Assembly (NCBI GenBank): GCA_963764505.1
Contig: CAVXSP010000001.1
Coordinates: 2,356,001-2,420,000, forward strand
Origin: CAVXSP01 sp963764505
Lineage (GTDB): Bacteria > Acidobacteriota > Vicinamibacteria > Vicinamibacterales > SCN-69-37
Direction of reading: 5' to 3'
DNA: 64,000 nucleotides
The position numbers and the translations under genes were made by a program. Each line of letters starts with the position of its first letter. Position 1 is the first letter of the stretch. Positions 34,991 to 43,485 of this stretch are shown here, one piece after another. Under the pieces are notes generated by a model. The model had not been told where the DNA came from and searched no databases. It saw nothing but the letters and a program-made list of their open reading frames with translations.

Positions 34991-35026
34991 GTGCACGCCT
35001 GTGTCCGATGCGGACGGGAGGAACGC

Positions 35027-35074
35027 ATGAATGCCGGCTGGTGTGCGCCCGGGCTCGGGGCGCTTGCGAGGTGA
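35027..35074 (+). CDS. 15-residue leader ORF ahead of the ADOP permease
   Basis: ATG at 35027 is preceded by GGGAGGA with ideal spacing and opens MNAGWCAPGLGALAR, ending in TGA six bases before the GTG start at 35081. The stop codon lies inside the GAGGTGA that serves as ribosome site for the permease. Strong ribosome site, short length and position argue for a translational-coupling or attenuation peptide. No similarity to a known leader is recognised. Confidence 0.4.
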   Translation: MNAGWCAPGLGALAR

Positions 35075-35080
35075 GGCCCG

Positions 35081-37591
35081 GTGACGGCAATGGATGATGG
35101 ACCGGGTGCCTCCGGTCGCGGTCCCCTGGCCGCGGTCTCGTGGCTCGACTGGAAGCTGGGCGCGCGTCTGCTGCTGAAGTATCCCGCGCTCACGATCATC
35201 GGGGGCCTCTCGCTGGCGGCCGCCATCGCGATTGGGGCGGTGGGCATCGAAATCGCCGGCGAACTGCTGTACAAACGGCTGCCGTTCCCTGACGGCGGCC
35301 GAATCGTGCGCTTGGAGACGCAGGACGCGGCGGCGTCGCGCGTGGAGCCGAGGGTGCTCCACGATTTCGCGATCTGGCGGCGGTCTCTGAAGACGGTGGC
35401 GGAGCTCGGCGCCGTCCGCGTGAGCGAGCGCAACGTGCTCACGGGCGAAGGCCGTGTCGAATCGCTGCGCGTGGCGGAGATCACGGCGTCGGCGTTTCCG
35501 CTCACCCGTGTGCGACCGTTGCTCGGCAGGCCGCTGCAGCCGACGGACGAAATGCCGAGTGCGGAGCCCGTCGTGGTCCTGGGGTACGACGTCTGGCAGA
35601 GACAGTTCCTGCACGACCCGGCGATCATCGGCCGCGTCGTGACCGTGGGCCGCACGGCTCGCACCGTGGTGGGCGTGATGCCGCCGCGCTTCGGCTTCCC
35701 GCGCAACCAGCAGCTCTGGGTGCCATTGCCGACCTTTGCCATCGGGGACGCGGCGCCGCGGGAAGGGCCGGCCGTGCAGGTGTTCGGCCGGCTCGCCGAC
35801 GACGCGAGCTGGCAGGATGCCGTGGCGGAGCTCGAAGTTGTGTCGGCACGCTTTGCCGCCGACCAGCCGGCCACCCACGCGCACCTGCGGACGCGCGTTC
35901 GCGCATTCGCCGGGCGCACCCCGGGTGATCCGCTACGGCTGGAAGATGTGGCGGTCCACGCCATCGTGCTGCTGCTGCTCGCGGCGGTGTCGGCGAATGT
36001 CGCGACGCTGATCTTCGCGCGCACGGCGATGCGCGAATCGGAGATCGTCGTCCGTCATGCGCTGGGGGCGAGCCGTGCACGCGTGGTCGCGCAGATTGTC
36101 ACCGAAGGACTCGTGCTGGCCCTCGCCGCGGCCGTGCTTGGGCTCATCGTCGCCCAGACGACCGTGCGCTATGCCTGGGCCCGGGCGACTCAGATCACTG
36201 GGGACGACCTGCCATTCTGGGTGGATCTGAAGCTCGAGCCTGCCACCATTGCGTATGCGCTGCTGCTCGCGCTCATCGCCGCGGCACTGATCGGCCTGCT
36301 GCCGGCACTGAAGGCCACAGGCGGGTCCGTCCTGCGCGGACTGCAGGGGATCACGAGCACTGGCGGGACGATGAAGTTCGGGGGCATCTGGTCGTTCATC
36401 GTCGGCGCGCAGGTCGCGTGCACGCTGCTGTTCGTGCCGGCCGCGGTGGGAATCTACACCACCTCCGTTCAGGACCAGCCGCAGTGGACAGCGTTTCCGA
36501 CCGAGCGTTACCTCACTTTCCGCCTCAGGATGGACGACGAGTCGCTGGCCGGCGAGCGCGGTGTGCCCGACGATGGGGAGATCGGCGCGCGTCGCGCGCG
36601 TGCATACGAAGAGCTTGCGGCGCGGTTGCGCGAGGAGCCCGGTGTGACGCACGTGACGTTCGGCGATCGCCTGCCGACGATGTCCCCGGAGTGGGTGGCG
36701 CTGGAAATGGAGCAGGACGGCGCACCGCCGGCTCGCCTGATCGGCAATTACGAGGGCGGCTTCGCGATGGCGGCTGTCGGTGCCGGCTATCACGAGGCGT
36801 TCGGCGCCAAGCTCGTGGCCGGCCGCGGCTTGCGTGCTGCCGACGCGGGGGCGGCGAACGGGCCCGTCGTGGTCAACGAGGCGTTCATGCGCGTGGTGGG
36901 CAGGAATCCCGTGGGCGCACGCGTTCGCACGCTCCAGCGAGGCAGCGACCGCGAGCTGGGACCCTGGCACGAGATCGTCGGCGTGGTCACCGATCTGTGG
37001 ACGGTCCCGGCCGATTGGGGTGAAGCGGCGTACATCTATCCGGCGGCCTCGGCGGCAGCGCTCGATCCGGTCGTGGTCGCCGTGCGCGTCGCAGGGAACG
37101 CCACGCCTCTTGCGCCCCGCGTCGCCGCCCTGGCGCGACGGGTCGATGCAGGCCTGCAGCTCCGGGATATCACCAGCCTCGACGCGCTCGTCGCACAGGA
37201 GCAGGCATCGAAGGCGTTCGGCCCCGTCGTCTTCGGCAGCGTTCTGCTCGTGGCGCTGGTCTTCTCGGCGGCCGGTCTGTACGCGCTCATGGCCGTCGCC
37301 GTGCAGCGTCGCACCCGCGAGATTGGCATCCGTATCGCACTGGGCGCCAACTCCCGGCACGTGCTCCGGAGCGTTTTCGCCCGCGCCGGTCGTCAGCTCG
37401 GCGGCGGCATCATCGCCGGCAACGGCCTCATCCTGCTCCTCGCGTGGCGCGCCGACAGCCTGACTGCGGATCTCCTCGTCTCGTCGGCGATCACGTCCGT
37501 CATCATGGCGGCGGTGGGCGTGCTGGCGTGCGCCGCACCGGCGCGTCGCGCGCTGCGTATTCAACCGACCGAGGCGCTGCGGCAGGGTTGA
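35081..37591 (+). CDS. ADOP-family permease (MacB-like periplasmic plus FtsX domains, duplicated)
   Basis: 836 residues. Starts with a short N-terminus and goes directly into the first membrane helix (IIGGLSLAAAIAIGAVGIEIAG, residues about 40-60), so the cytoplasmic prefix seen in the other copies is missing. Then MacB-type periplasmic domain 1 (VVVLGYDVWQRQFLHDP), FtsX helices with the RHALGASRARVV motif (about 325), domain 2 (PVVVNEAFMRVVGRNPVGAR) and a second FtsX set with RTREIGIRIALGANSRHVL. Family knowledge: acidobacterial orphan permeases related to MacB/LolC without a linked ATPase. GTG start, ribosome site within the preceding mini-ORF stop. No PadR gene is adjacent. Confidence 0.87.
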   Translation: MTAMDDGPGASGRGPLAAVSWLDWKLGARLLLKYPALTIIGGLSLAAAIAIGAVGIEIAGELLYKRLPFPDGGRIVRLETQDAAASRVEPRVLHDFAIWRRSLKTVAELGAVRVSERNVLTGEGRVESLRVAEITASAFPLTRVRPLLGRPLQPTDEMPSAEPVVVLGYDVWQRQFLHDPAIIGRVVTVGRTARTVVGVMPPRFGFPRNQQLWVPLPTFAIGDAAPREGPAVQVFGRLADDASWQDAVAELEVVSARFAADQPATHAHLRTRVRAFAGRTPGDPLRLEDVAVHAIVLLLLAAVSANVATLIFARTAMRESEIVVRHALGASRARVVAQIVTEGLVLALAAAVLGLIVAQTTVRYAWARATQITGDDLPFWVDLKLEPATIAYALLLALIAAALIGLLPALKATGGSVLRGLQGITSTGGTMKFGGIWSFIVGAQVACTLLFVPAAVGIYTTSVQDQPQWTAFPTERYLTFRLRMDDESLAGERGVPDDGEIGARRARAYEELAARLREEPGVTHVTFGDRLPTMSPEWVALEMEQDGAPPARLIGNYEGGFAMAAVGAGYHEAFGAKLVAGRGLRAADAGAANGPVVVNEAFMRVVGRNPVGARVRTLQRGSDRELGPWHEIVGVVTDLWTVPADWGEAAYIYPAASAAALDPVVVAVRVAGNATPLAPRVAALARRVDAGLQLRDITSLDALVAQEQASKAFGPVVFGSVLLVALVFSAAGLYALMAVAVQRRTREIGIRIALGANSRHVLRSVFARAGRQLGGGIIAGNGLILLLAWRADSLTADLLVSSAITSVIMAAVGVLACAAPARRALRIQPTEALRQG

Positions 37592-37730
37592 CGTATTGGC
37601 TTGGGGACTTCCGCGATCGCGCGTCGTCCTCGCACACCGGAATAGCTCGCGAGCCATCGTCTCTTGGCGAGCAACCTACGAACGCAAGATCGATTCCTGC
37701 TGCGGCGTTTCGCGCGACGAACCGATCGGG

Positions 37731-39623
37731 TTACCTGTGCGAGTGCCTGCGCAGTACTTTGAGCACGTTCTCGTGCCTCATCTTTTGCGCCCAGGCCATC
37801 GGCGTCGCCCAGGGCTCGGCGTCCTTCTCGAGTGGGTCCGCGCCGCGCTCGAGCAGAACCTCGACAAAATGGACGCGTCCCCAGCGGCAGGCCCAGCCGA
37901 GTGGCGTGCTCTTCAGCAGTTCGTCGCGAATGTCGACGCGTGCGCCCCGGTCCAGCAACGTTTCAGCGAACGGCACGTGCTCTCGTCCGCCGCGAGCCAT
38001 AATGGTGTGCAGCATCGTGCGGCTCGATGCACCAAGGTTCGGATCGGCCCTGTCGAGCAACAGGCGAAAGCACTCCAGCCCGCGTTCCAGTCCGGCGTCG
38101 CAGGTGAAGGCCTGCCACAGCGCCCACATCCATCGCTCGTCGTGGCGCGGCCAATCGATGCGTTCGAGCGCGAGCCGTACGATTTCCGGACTGCCTCCGC
38201 CGGCAGCCGTCGCAAGAAGATCCTCCGCCACCGTGCTGCCGGGAAGCACGGCGCCGGCGCGCAGCCGGCCGGCGGCCTCGTCGTCGAGCAATCGTCTCGC
38301 GGCTTCGGTGCGGTGGGCGAAGCCTGCGGAGATGGCGTCCAGGTAGCCGCCGTGCTGCTCGAGCAGCGTGATGAACTCCGCGTTGTTCTGAGCGTGCGCG
38401 CGGTAGAACGGCGTGCCCGAGGTGTACACGTTGACATTCGGATCGGCCGCCTGCGCCAGCAGCATCTCGGCCATGGGCCGGTTGCCTTTCACGACACAGC
38501 AGAAGAGCGGTCCGCCCGCGGAGTAGAGGAGTTCGTCGGCGCCGCCGACGCGCAGGCGCTCGTTCGGATCGAATCCGAGATCGAGCAGCAGCGCGAGCAT
38601 CTCTGGGCGATTATGCCACACCGCCACTTCGAGCAGCCCGACGCACCCCGCATCCGGATCGCACTCTGCCGGCTTCTCGATCGTGCCGTCTGCGTGGTGC
38701 GCGCGAATCCAGCCGGTATCGCCCAGCGCGACTGCCGAGTACGTCCCCGGCTCGGCGCGTCGGCTGAGTAGCACCCTCGCGATTCGTTCGAACTTCGCGG
38801 GACGGTCGCTCTCGTGCCATCCCGTTCGTGCGGCCGCCAGATCGACCGGCGTCCACTTGCCTCTGAGGCGTCGATTCGGGTCGGCGCCGTGATCGAGCAG
38901 CCAGGCGACGGCTGTCTCGTGCAGTTCGCAGGCGGCGGCGTGAAGTGGCGTCGCGCCATTCGGGCTCGTCGAATGGATCAGCGTCGGATCCGCTTTCAGC
39001 ATGTCGAGTACGCGCCCGCTCTCCCAATTGGTCACGAGGAAGAGCTCGTCCGGCGCGGCGGCGGCCTCTCGATCGTGAGCGGCGCGTCGGCGCTGTTCTT
39101 CTTCTCGGATGATCGTGACGATGTCGTCGTATCCGCGCTCCGAGGCGAGCGTCAGCGCCGTCGTGGCCTCGCGATGCGGATGAACTCCTGCGCGTGCATC
39201 CGCGCCGTGCCGCATCAACAGCCGAGTCATCGCAGCGGACCGGTCGAGCACCGCATAGTGGATCGCCCGCCGCTCGTCCTGGCCGCGGCCCATGTTGGCC
39301 AGCTCTGGACGAGCGCGGAGCATCGCCTCGGCCTTGTCGAGGTCACCCGCACGCACTGCGTCGATGAGATCTCTCACCGTGACGCCATCGACGTACGCCT
39401 TCAGCCTGGGCCAACTGGCAAACCCGTACGCGCGCGCCAGCACCAGTTGGGCGTCATGAAGTGCGAAGGTCCCGACGTCTGCGCCGCGGTAGTGCGCGTG
39501 CACTTCGGTGATGGCCGCGACGTCTCCGCTGCGGAATGCCTGTAACAGTTCCTTGGCCTGGCGCTTAAGTTGATCGAGATCTGTGTGTTCCCGGAAGTGG
39601 CGAGTGGGAAGAGAAGGGTTCAT
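37731..39623 (-). CDS. Ankyrin-repeat protein
   Basis: 630 residues. N-terminal about 90 residues: helical (DLDQLKRQAKELLQAFRSGD). Ankyrin-type repeats with G-x-TPLHxAA or equivalents follow: AIHYAVLDRSAAMTRLLMRHGAD, ALTLASERGYDDIVTII, GATPLHAAACELHETAVAWLLDHGADPN, LLEVAVWHNRPEMLALLLDLGFDPN, GGPLFCCVVKGNRPMAEML, and finally TPLGWACRWGRVHFVEVLLERGADP. No signal peptide or enzymatic domain. Such proteins bind other proteins; a target cannot be deduced. AAAGGAG six bases before the ATG is a near-perfect ribosome site. It is downstream of the ADOP gene on the same strand with a hairpin between them. Confidence 0.88.
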   Translation of the reverse strand: MNPSLPTRHFREHTDLDQLKRQAKELLQAFRSGDVAAITEVHAHYRGADVGTFALHDAQLVLARAYGFASWPRLKAYVDGVTVRDLIDAVRAGDLDKAEAMLRARPELANMGRGQDERRAIHYAVLDRSAAMTRLLMRHGADARAGVHPHREATTALTLASERGYDDIVTIIREEEQRRRAAHDREAAAAPDELFLVTNWESGRVLDMLKADPTLIHSTSPNGATPLHAAACELHETAVAWLLDHGADPNRRLRGKWTPVDLAAARTGWHESDRPAKFERIARVLLSRRAEPGTYSAVALGDTGWIRAHHADGTIEKPAECDPDAGCVGLLEVAVWHNRPEMLALLLDLGFDPNERLRVGGADELLYSAGGPLFCCVVKGNRPMAEMLLAQAADPNVNVYTSGTPFYRAHAQNNAEFITLLEQHGGYLDAISAGFAHRTEAARRLLDDEAAGRLRAGAVLPGSTVAEDLLATAAGGGSPEIVRLALERIDWPRHDERWMWALWQAFTCDAGLERGLECFRLLLDRADPNLGASSRTMLHTIMARGGREHVPFAETLLDRGARVDIRDELLKSTPLGWACRWGRVHFVEVLLERGADPLEKDAEPWATPMAWAQKMRHENVLKVLRRHSHR

Positions 39624-39754
39624 GTCGAACTCCTTTCCTGGTCAGCCTGGCGAGCTGGCCGCTGCGCCCGGTGTCCGCTCGCTCGGGCAGGAAAGAGTTC
39701 ATCGACACAGAAGGCGAACTTCACAGCTCAGGGGGACACAGTCCTTTCCGCGGA

Positions 39755-39782
39755 CACGGCGGCGCCCTGAAGCGCCGCCGTG
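39755..39782. terminator. Perfect 11-bp hairpin between ADOP and ankyrin genes
   Basis: CACGGCGGCGC (39755-39765), six-base loop, GCGCCGCCGTG (39772-39782): a perfect inverted repeat 115 bp after the end of the leftward ADOP gene and 130 bp before the ankyrin gene start. No T-run follows on either strand, so it may be a weak or Rho-assisted terminator or an mRNA-end stabiliser. Confidence 0.4.
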
Positions 39783-39896
39783 AGTTTACCACTTCGTTCA
39801 TCCGCGAGTAGTCGCCAAGGGAGTACCGAAGGGCCGGAACTCGGGCGTAAGGCTCGCTGGGGTGGCACAGGCCCTGGCGCGGAGCGGAGCCGCCCG

Positions 39897-42539
39897 TTAT
39901 TCCTGCCGCAGCGCTATCAGCGGTTCGATGCGAGACGCCCGTCGGGCTGGAAGGTAGGCCGAGGCGACGGCGACGAGCAGGAGCAGCACGAGAACACCCG
40001 CGTACGTCGCCGTGTCGAACGGCGTGACACCGAACAAGAGCGTGCCGAGCGCGCGCATCAGGACCAGCGACCCGGCCGTGCCGATGGCGGCGCCGAGACC
40101 GACGAGCCACAAGCCGCCCCAGACGATGGACCATCGCAGCCGGCCGGCTTGGGCGCCAAGCGCCAGGCGCAGGCCGATCTCCCGCGTCCGCTCGGTGACG
40201 AGGAATGCCAGCAGGGCGTAGAGACCCAGCGCCGCCAGCGTCAGGCCGCAAACCGCAAACGCGACCGCGACCATGGCGCTCAGCCGATCGCGCGCGACGC
40301 TCTCGGCGAACGCGTCCTCGTACGTACGCACCTTGGTGACCGGCAGGTTCGGATCGATCCGATGAATCTCCGCGACCGCCGCCCGCGCCAGCGACAGAGG
40401 CTGCTGCGCGCGCAGGAACAGCGTCATGCGGGTCGCCGGCATCCGGCCGTGGTCGTAGTACACCGTCGGCTTGGCCTCGGATCGGACCGAACCTTCGTTG
40501 ACGTCGCCGACGACGCCGATCACGGGCAGGTACGGATTGTCCGCCTGCATCCACACGGTGAGCGACACCGTCAGCGGATCGGCGTCACGGAGGTATTGCC
40601 GCACGAAGGCCTCGTTCACGAGAAAGGCCGACTGACGCGAGGCCTCATCCGCGTCGGTGAACTCCCGGCCGCGCAACACCGGGACGCCGACCGTGCGGAA
40701 GAAGCCCGGCGTGACGATCCTGATGAGCGTGACGGGCCGTTCCGCCGGCGGCGGCTCGGGTGTGCCGAGCCGGTGAAACCAGCTGCCGCCCCGCGGCGAC
40801 CCGATTACGGCCAGGCTGTTGGCGGCCGCGGCGGACTCGACGCCAGGCAGTGCGCGCAGGGCCGCCAACGCGTCGCGGAAGAAGGCGACGCTGCGGTCGT
40901 CCGTGTATCTCCCGCCAGGCAGGGCGACCTCCATCGTGAGCACGTCGCGCTTGACCACGCCGGTCTTCGCGTCATCGAGCGCCAGCACCGTGCGGGCGAG
41001 CAGGCCCGCGCCGCAGAGCAGGACGACCGTCAGTGCAACCTGGATCACGAGCATGACGCGTCGGACGCGCGCGGCCGATCGGATCGTCGTCCGGCCCGTC
41101 CGGATCGACGTGGCCGTGGAGCGGCGCACGACGAGAACGCCGGGCACGATGCCGACGATGACGCCGGTGGCCAGCGAGAGGCCAAGGGCGTAGAGCAGGA
41201 CTGGCGCGTCGACGGCCAGGGCCGGCACTCGCAACAAGTTCGGGGGCGCGACGGCCACCAGGGCCGGAACGCTCCAGCGTGCCAGCAGGAAGCCGAGCAG
41301 ACCGCCGGCTGCCGCCAGCACGACGCTTTCGACCAGCACCTGCTGCACGATGGCCGCGCGGCCGGCGCCGAGCGACACGCGAACGGCGATCTCGTGTCGG
41401 CGCGCTCCGGCGCGTGCCAGTAGCAGGTTCGCCACGTTGAAGCAGGCGATCGTGAGCAGCACCCCCACGGCTGCGTACAGGGCCAGCAGCGAGGATCGCA
41501 CGTCGCCGGAGAGCTCCTCCCGCAGCGGGACGAGCCTGACGCCGGTGTGTTGGTTGAACACGTGCGTCTGGGCCAGGTGGCTCGCGATCGTGTTCATTTC
41601 CGCTTGCGCGTCGGAGACCGACACTCCCGGCGCGAGGCGTGCCACCACGTTGATGTAGCGGCCTTCGACATGGCGGAAGTCCCGGTGGCGATCCATCTGG
41701 TAGGCGTTCCAGAGGTCCACCTCCGGCCCGGCGAACTGGAAGCCGTCCGGCATCACGCCCACGACCCTGGCCGGCCGATCGTCGAGCTGCACGGTCCGCC
41801 CCATCGCCGACGGATCGCCGCCGAACCGATCGATCCACAGGTGGTGGCTGAGCACGACCACGGGCGGCGCGCCGGGGCGGTCATCGTCCTGCGACACCGT
41901 GCGCCCGAGCAGGGGCCGGACGCCGAGCAGTGGGAAGAACTCCGCCGACACGGGCTGCAGGACGATCCGGGCGGGGTCGCCCGCGCCCGTCAGGATGCGC
42001 GACACTTGCTGCCATGCGGCGATCGACTGGAGCGTGTGGCTCTGCTGCTGCCAGTCGAGCCAGTTGGCCGGAGAGACGACGTTGTGGTCGGACTCGTACT
42101 TGCCAGGGTTGTTGAACGTCTCGTACACCATGACGAGCCGGCCGCCGTCGGGATAGGGCAGCGGCCGGAGCAGCACTTGGTCGACGACGGAGAAGATCGC
42201 TGTGTTGATGCCGATGCCGAGGCCGAGTGTCAGCACCACGGCGGCGGCAAAGCCCGGCGTCCGGCGCAGCGACCGCCCGGTCAAGCGGAAATCCCGGATC
42301 AGGTTCTCGACCCAACGGATGCCGCGCACCTCGTGGCCGTCTTCTTTGATCTGGAGGGTTCGTCCGAGCCGCCGGCGTGCCTCGCGCAGGGCGTCGGCTT
42401 CGTTCATCCCGGCGTGAACGTACTCGCGGGCGGCCGATTCGACGTGAAAAGCGATTTCCGCGTCCATGTCGCGGTCGCGCCGGCGCCGGAGCGCGGGCGC
42501 GATCAGGCGGCGGAGGAAACGCAGCGGCGCAGGCGGCAT
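39897..42539 (-). CDS. ADOP-family permease (PadR-linked)
   Basis: 880 residues in canonical order. Cytoplasmic prefix (residues about 1-85: DMDAEIAFHVESAAREYVHAG, ALREARRRLG), helix 1 (FAAAVVLTLGLGIGINTAIFSVV), periplasmic domain 1 (PPVVVLSHHLWIDRFGGDP), FtsX helices with RRHEIAVRVSLGAGRAAIV (about 400), domain 2 (SAFLVNEAFVRQYLRD) and the last FtsX set with RTREIGLRLALGAQAGRL, ending SRIEPLIALRQE. It is expected to be in the inner membrane; substrate and ATPase partner unknown. It begins one base after the PadR stop, so the two are one transcription and translation unit, autoregulated through the operator at 42903. Confidence 0.9.
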   Translation of the reverse strand: MPPAPLRFLRRLIAPALRRRRDRDMDAEIAFHVESAAREYVHAGMNEADALREARRRLGRTLQIKEDGHEVRGIRWVENLIRDFRLTGRSLRRTPGFAAAVVLTLGLGIGINTAIFSVVDQVLLRPLPYPDGGRLVMVYETFNNPGKYESDHNVVSPANWLDWQQQSHTLQSIAAWQQVSRILTGAGDPARIVLQPVSAEFFPLLGVRPLLGRTVSQDDDRPGAPPVVVLSHHLWIDRFGGDPSAMGRTVQLDDRPARVVGVMPDGFQFAGPEVDLWNAYQMDRHRDFRHVEGRYINVVARLAPGVSVSDAQAEMNTIASHLAQTHVFNQHTGVRLVPLREELSGDVRSSLLALYAAVGVLLTIACFNVANLLLARAGARRHEIAVRVSLGAGRAAIVQQVLVESVVLAAAGGLLGFLLARWSVPALVAVAPPNLLRVPALAVDAPVLLYALGLSLATGVIVGIVPGVLVVRRSTATSIRTGRTTIRSAARVRRVMLVIQVALTVVLLCGAGLLARTVLALDDAKTGVVKRDVLTMEVALPGGRYTDDRSVAFFRDALAALRALPGVESAAAANSLAVIGSPRGGSWFHRLGTPEPPPAERPVTLIRIVTPGFFRTVGVPVLRGREFTDADEASRQSAFLVNEAFVRQYLRDADPLTVSLTVWMQADNPYLPVIGVVGDVNEGSVRSEAKPTVYYDHGRMPATRMTLFLRAQQPLSLARAAVAEIHRIDPNLPVTKVRTYEDAFAESVARDRLSAMVAVAFAVCGLTLAALGLYALLAFLVTERTREIGLRLALGAQAGRLRWSIVWGGLWLVGLGAAIGTAGSLVLMRALGTLLFGVTPFDTATYAGVLVLLLLVAVASAYLPARRASRIEPLIALRQE

Positions 42540-42540
42540 G

Positions 42541-42885
42541 TCACGCGCCTTCCTGGATGGCGCGAAGGACGCGCATGACGGCGCCGGACAAGCGCGTCCA
42601 GCTCTCGCGTTCCGCCTCCGCCACCCGGCGCCCTTTGCGTGTGAGACTGTAGAACTTGGCCTTGCGGTTGTTCTCGGTCGACCGCCATGCTGCCTCGACG
42701 AAGCCCTGTTCCTCCATGCGGTACAGCGCGGGATACAGCGACCCCTCCTCGACTTTCAGCACGTTGTCGGACAGATCGTGAATACGCTGCGTGATGCCGT
42801 AGCCGTGGTTCGGCCCGGCTGTCAGGACCTCAAGGACCAGCAGGTCGAGCGTGCCGTGAAGGAGGTCGAAACGACGGACGGCCAT
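42541..42885 (-). CDS. PadR-family transcriptional regulator
   Basis: 114 residues. Typical winged-helix PadR N-domain: LLHGTLDLLVLEVLTAGPNHGYGI (helices 1-2), VEEGSLYPALYRMEEQGFVEAAW (recognition helix and wing), NNRKAKFYSLTRKGRRV, then a short C-terminal helix. These proteins are ligand- or stress-responsive repressors of the adjacent permease gene. AAGGGG lies seven bases before the ATG; the promoter and a perfect palindrome lie 18-76 bp upstream. Confidence 0.92.
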   Translation of the reverse strand: MAVRRFDLLHGTLDLLVLEVLTAGPNHGYGITQRIHDLSDNVLKVEEGSLYPALYRMEEQGFVEAAWRSTENNRKAKFYSLTRKGRRVAEAERESWTRLSGAVMRVLRAIQEGA

Positions 42886-42902
42886 GGCGCCCCTTGGGAA
42901 CG

Positions 42903-42961
42903 GTTCCCTAGCACGCCTAGGGAACGATCGGAAGCATATGTCTGCTCCCTTAGACTGTCAA
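42903..42961 (-). promoter_or_regulatory. Promoter and palindromic operator of PadR-ADOP unit 1
   Basis: On the minus strand TTGACA (42961-42956), a 17-bp spacer and TATGCT (42938-42933) form a near-consensus sigma-70 promoter. Just downstream of the expected start site lies a perfect 9-bp inverted repeat, GTTCCCTAG, five bases, CTAGGGAAC (42903-42925). The spacer contains a related half-site CTAAGGGAG. This is the arrangement expected for PadR autorepression of 42885-39897. Confidence 0.65.
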
Positions 42962-43084
42962 GGGAAGCGGGCGCGGGTCAGGTGAACAAGAACCCGCGGA
43001 TCACCTGCCGTCAGGTCGGCGTTGAGCGGGAGGGATCGTCACGATCCAAGAGTAGTGTCTCAGTGTGGCTGGACGTCGCTTTCT

Positions 43085-43123
43085 ACTTGACTCCCAAGTG
43101 GGAATGGTTCATTTTCTCACTTG
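43085..43123 (+). promoter_or_regulatory. Promoter and operator half-sites of PadR-ADOP unit 2
   Basis: TTGACT (43087-43092), 17 bp, CATTTT (43110-43115). An inverted repeat ACTTG, five bases, CAAGT (43085-43099) covers the -35, and a third ACTTG at 43119-43123 lies at the expected start site. The half-site sequence differs from that of unit 1. Confidence 0.5.
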
Positions 43124-43131
43124 AGCGGCTA

Positions 43132-43476
43132 GTGGTGACCACGCCAGACCGAGTGGAACTGCTTCACGGCACACTGGATCTCATCGTGCTGCGAGCGCTC
43201 GCGACAATGGCCCCCCCGCACGCGTATGCGCTGGCGTCGCGATTGGAGCAAGTCGGCGACCATGTGCTGCTCCTCAATCAGGGCACGTTGTATCCGGCAC
43301 TGGTCCGCCTCGAGCAGCGCGGCTGGATCAAGGGCGCGTGGCGCCAGACCGAGAGCCGGCGCGAGGTCAAGTACTACGCTATTACGCCGGCGGGCAGGCG
43401 GGCCGCCGAGCAACAGGCGGAGCGATGGCGACGACTCTCGGGACTCGTCGACAAGCCGCTGCTCGATCACTCCTAG
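43132..43476 (+). CDS. PadR-family transcriptional regulator
   Basis: 114 residues: RVELLHGTLDLIVLRALATMAPPHAYALASRLE (helices 1-2), LNQGTLYPALVRLEQRGWIKGAW (recognition helix/wing), REVKYYAITPAGRRAAEQQ. The start is one of two tandem GTG codons (43132 or 43135); no ribosome site is clear, and the mRNA leader would be only about 10 bases. A long open frame continues upstream but is not protein-like. The ADOP gene follows nine bases after the stop. Confidence 0.88.
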   Translation: MVTTPDRVELLHGTLDLIVLRALATMAPPHAYALASRLEQVGDHVLLLNQGTLYPALVRLEQRGWIKGAWRQTESRREVKYYAITPAGRRAAEQQAERWRRLSGLVDKPLLDHS

Positions 43477-43485
43477 GAACTGCCC

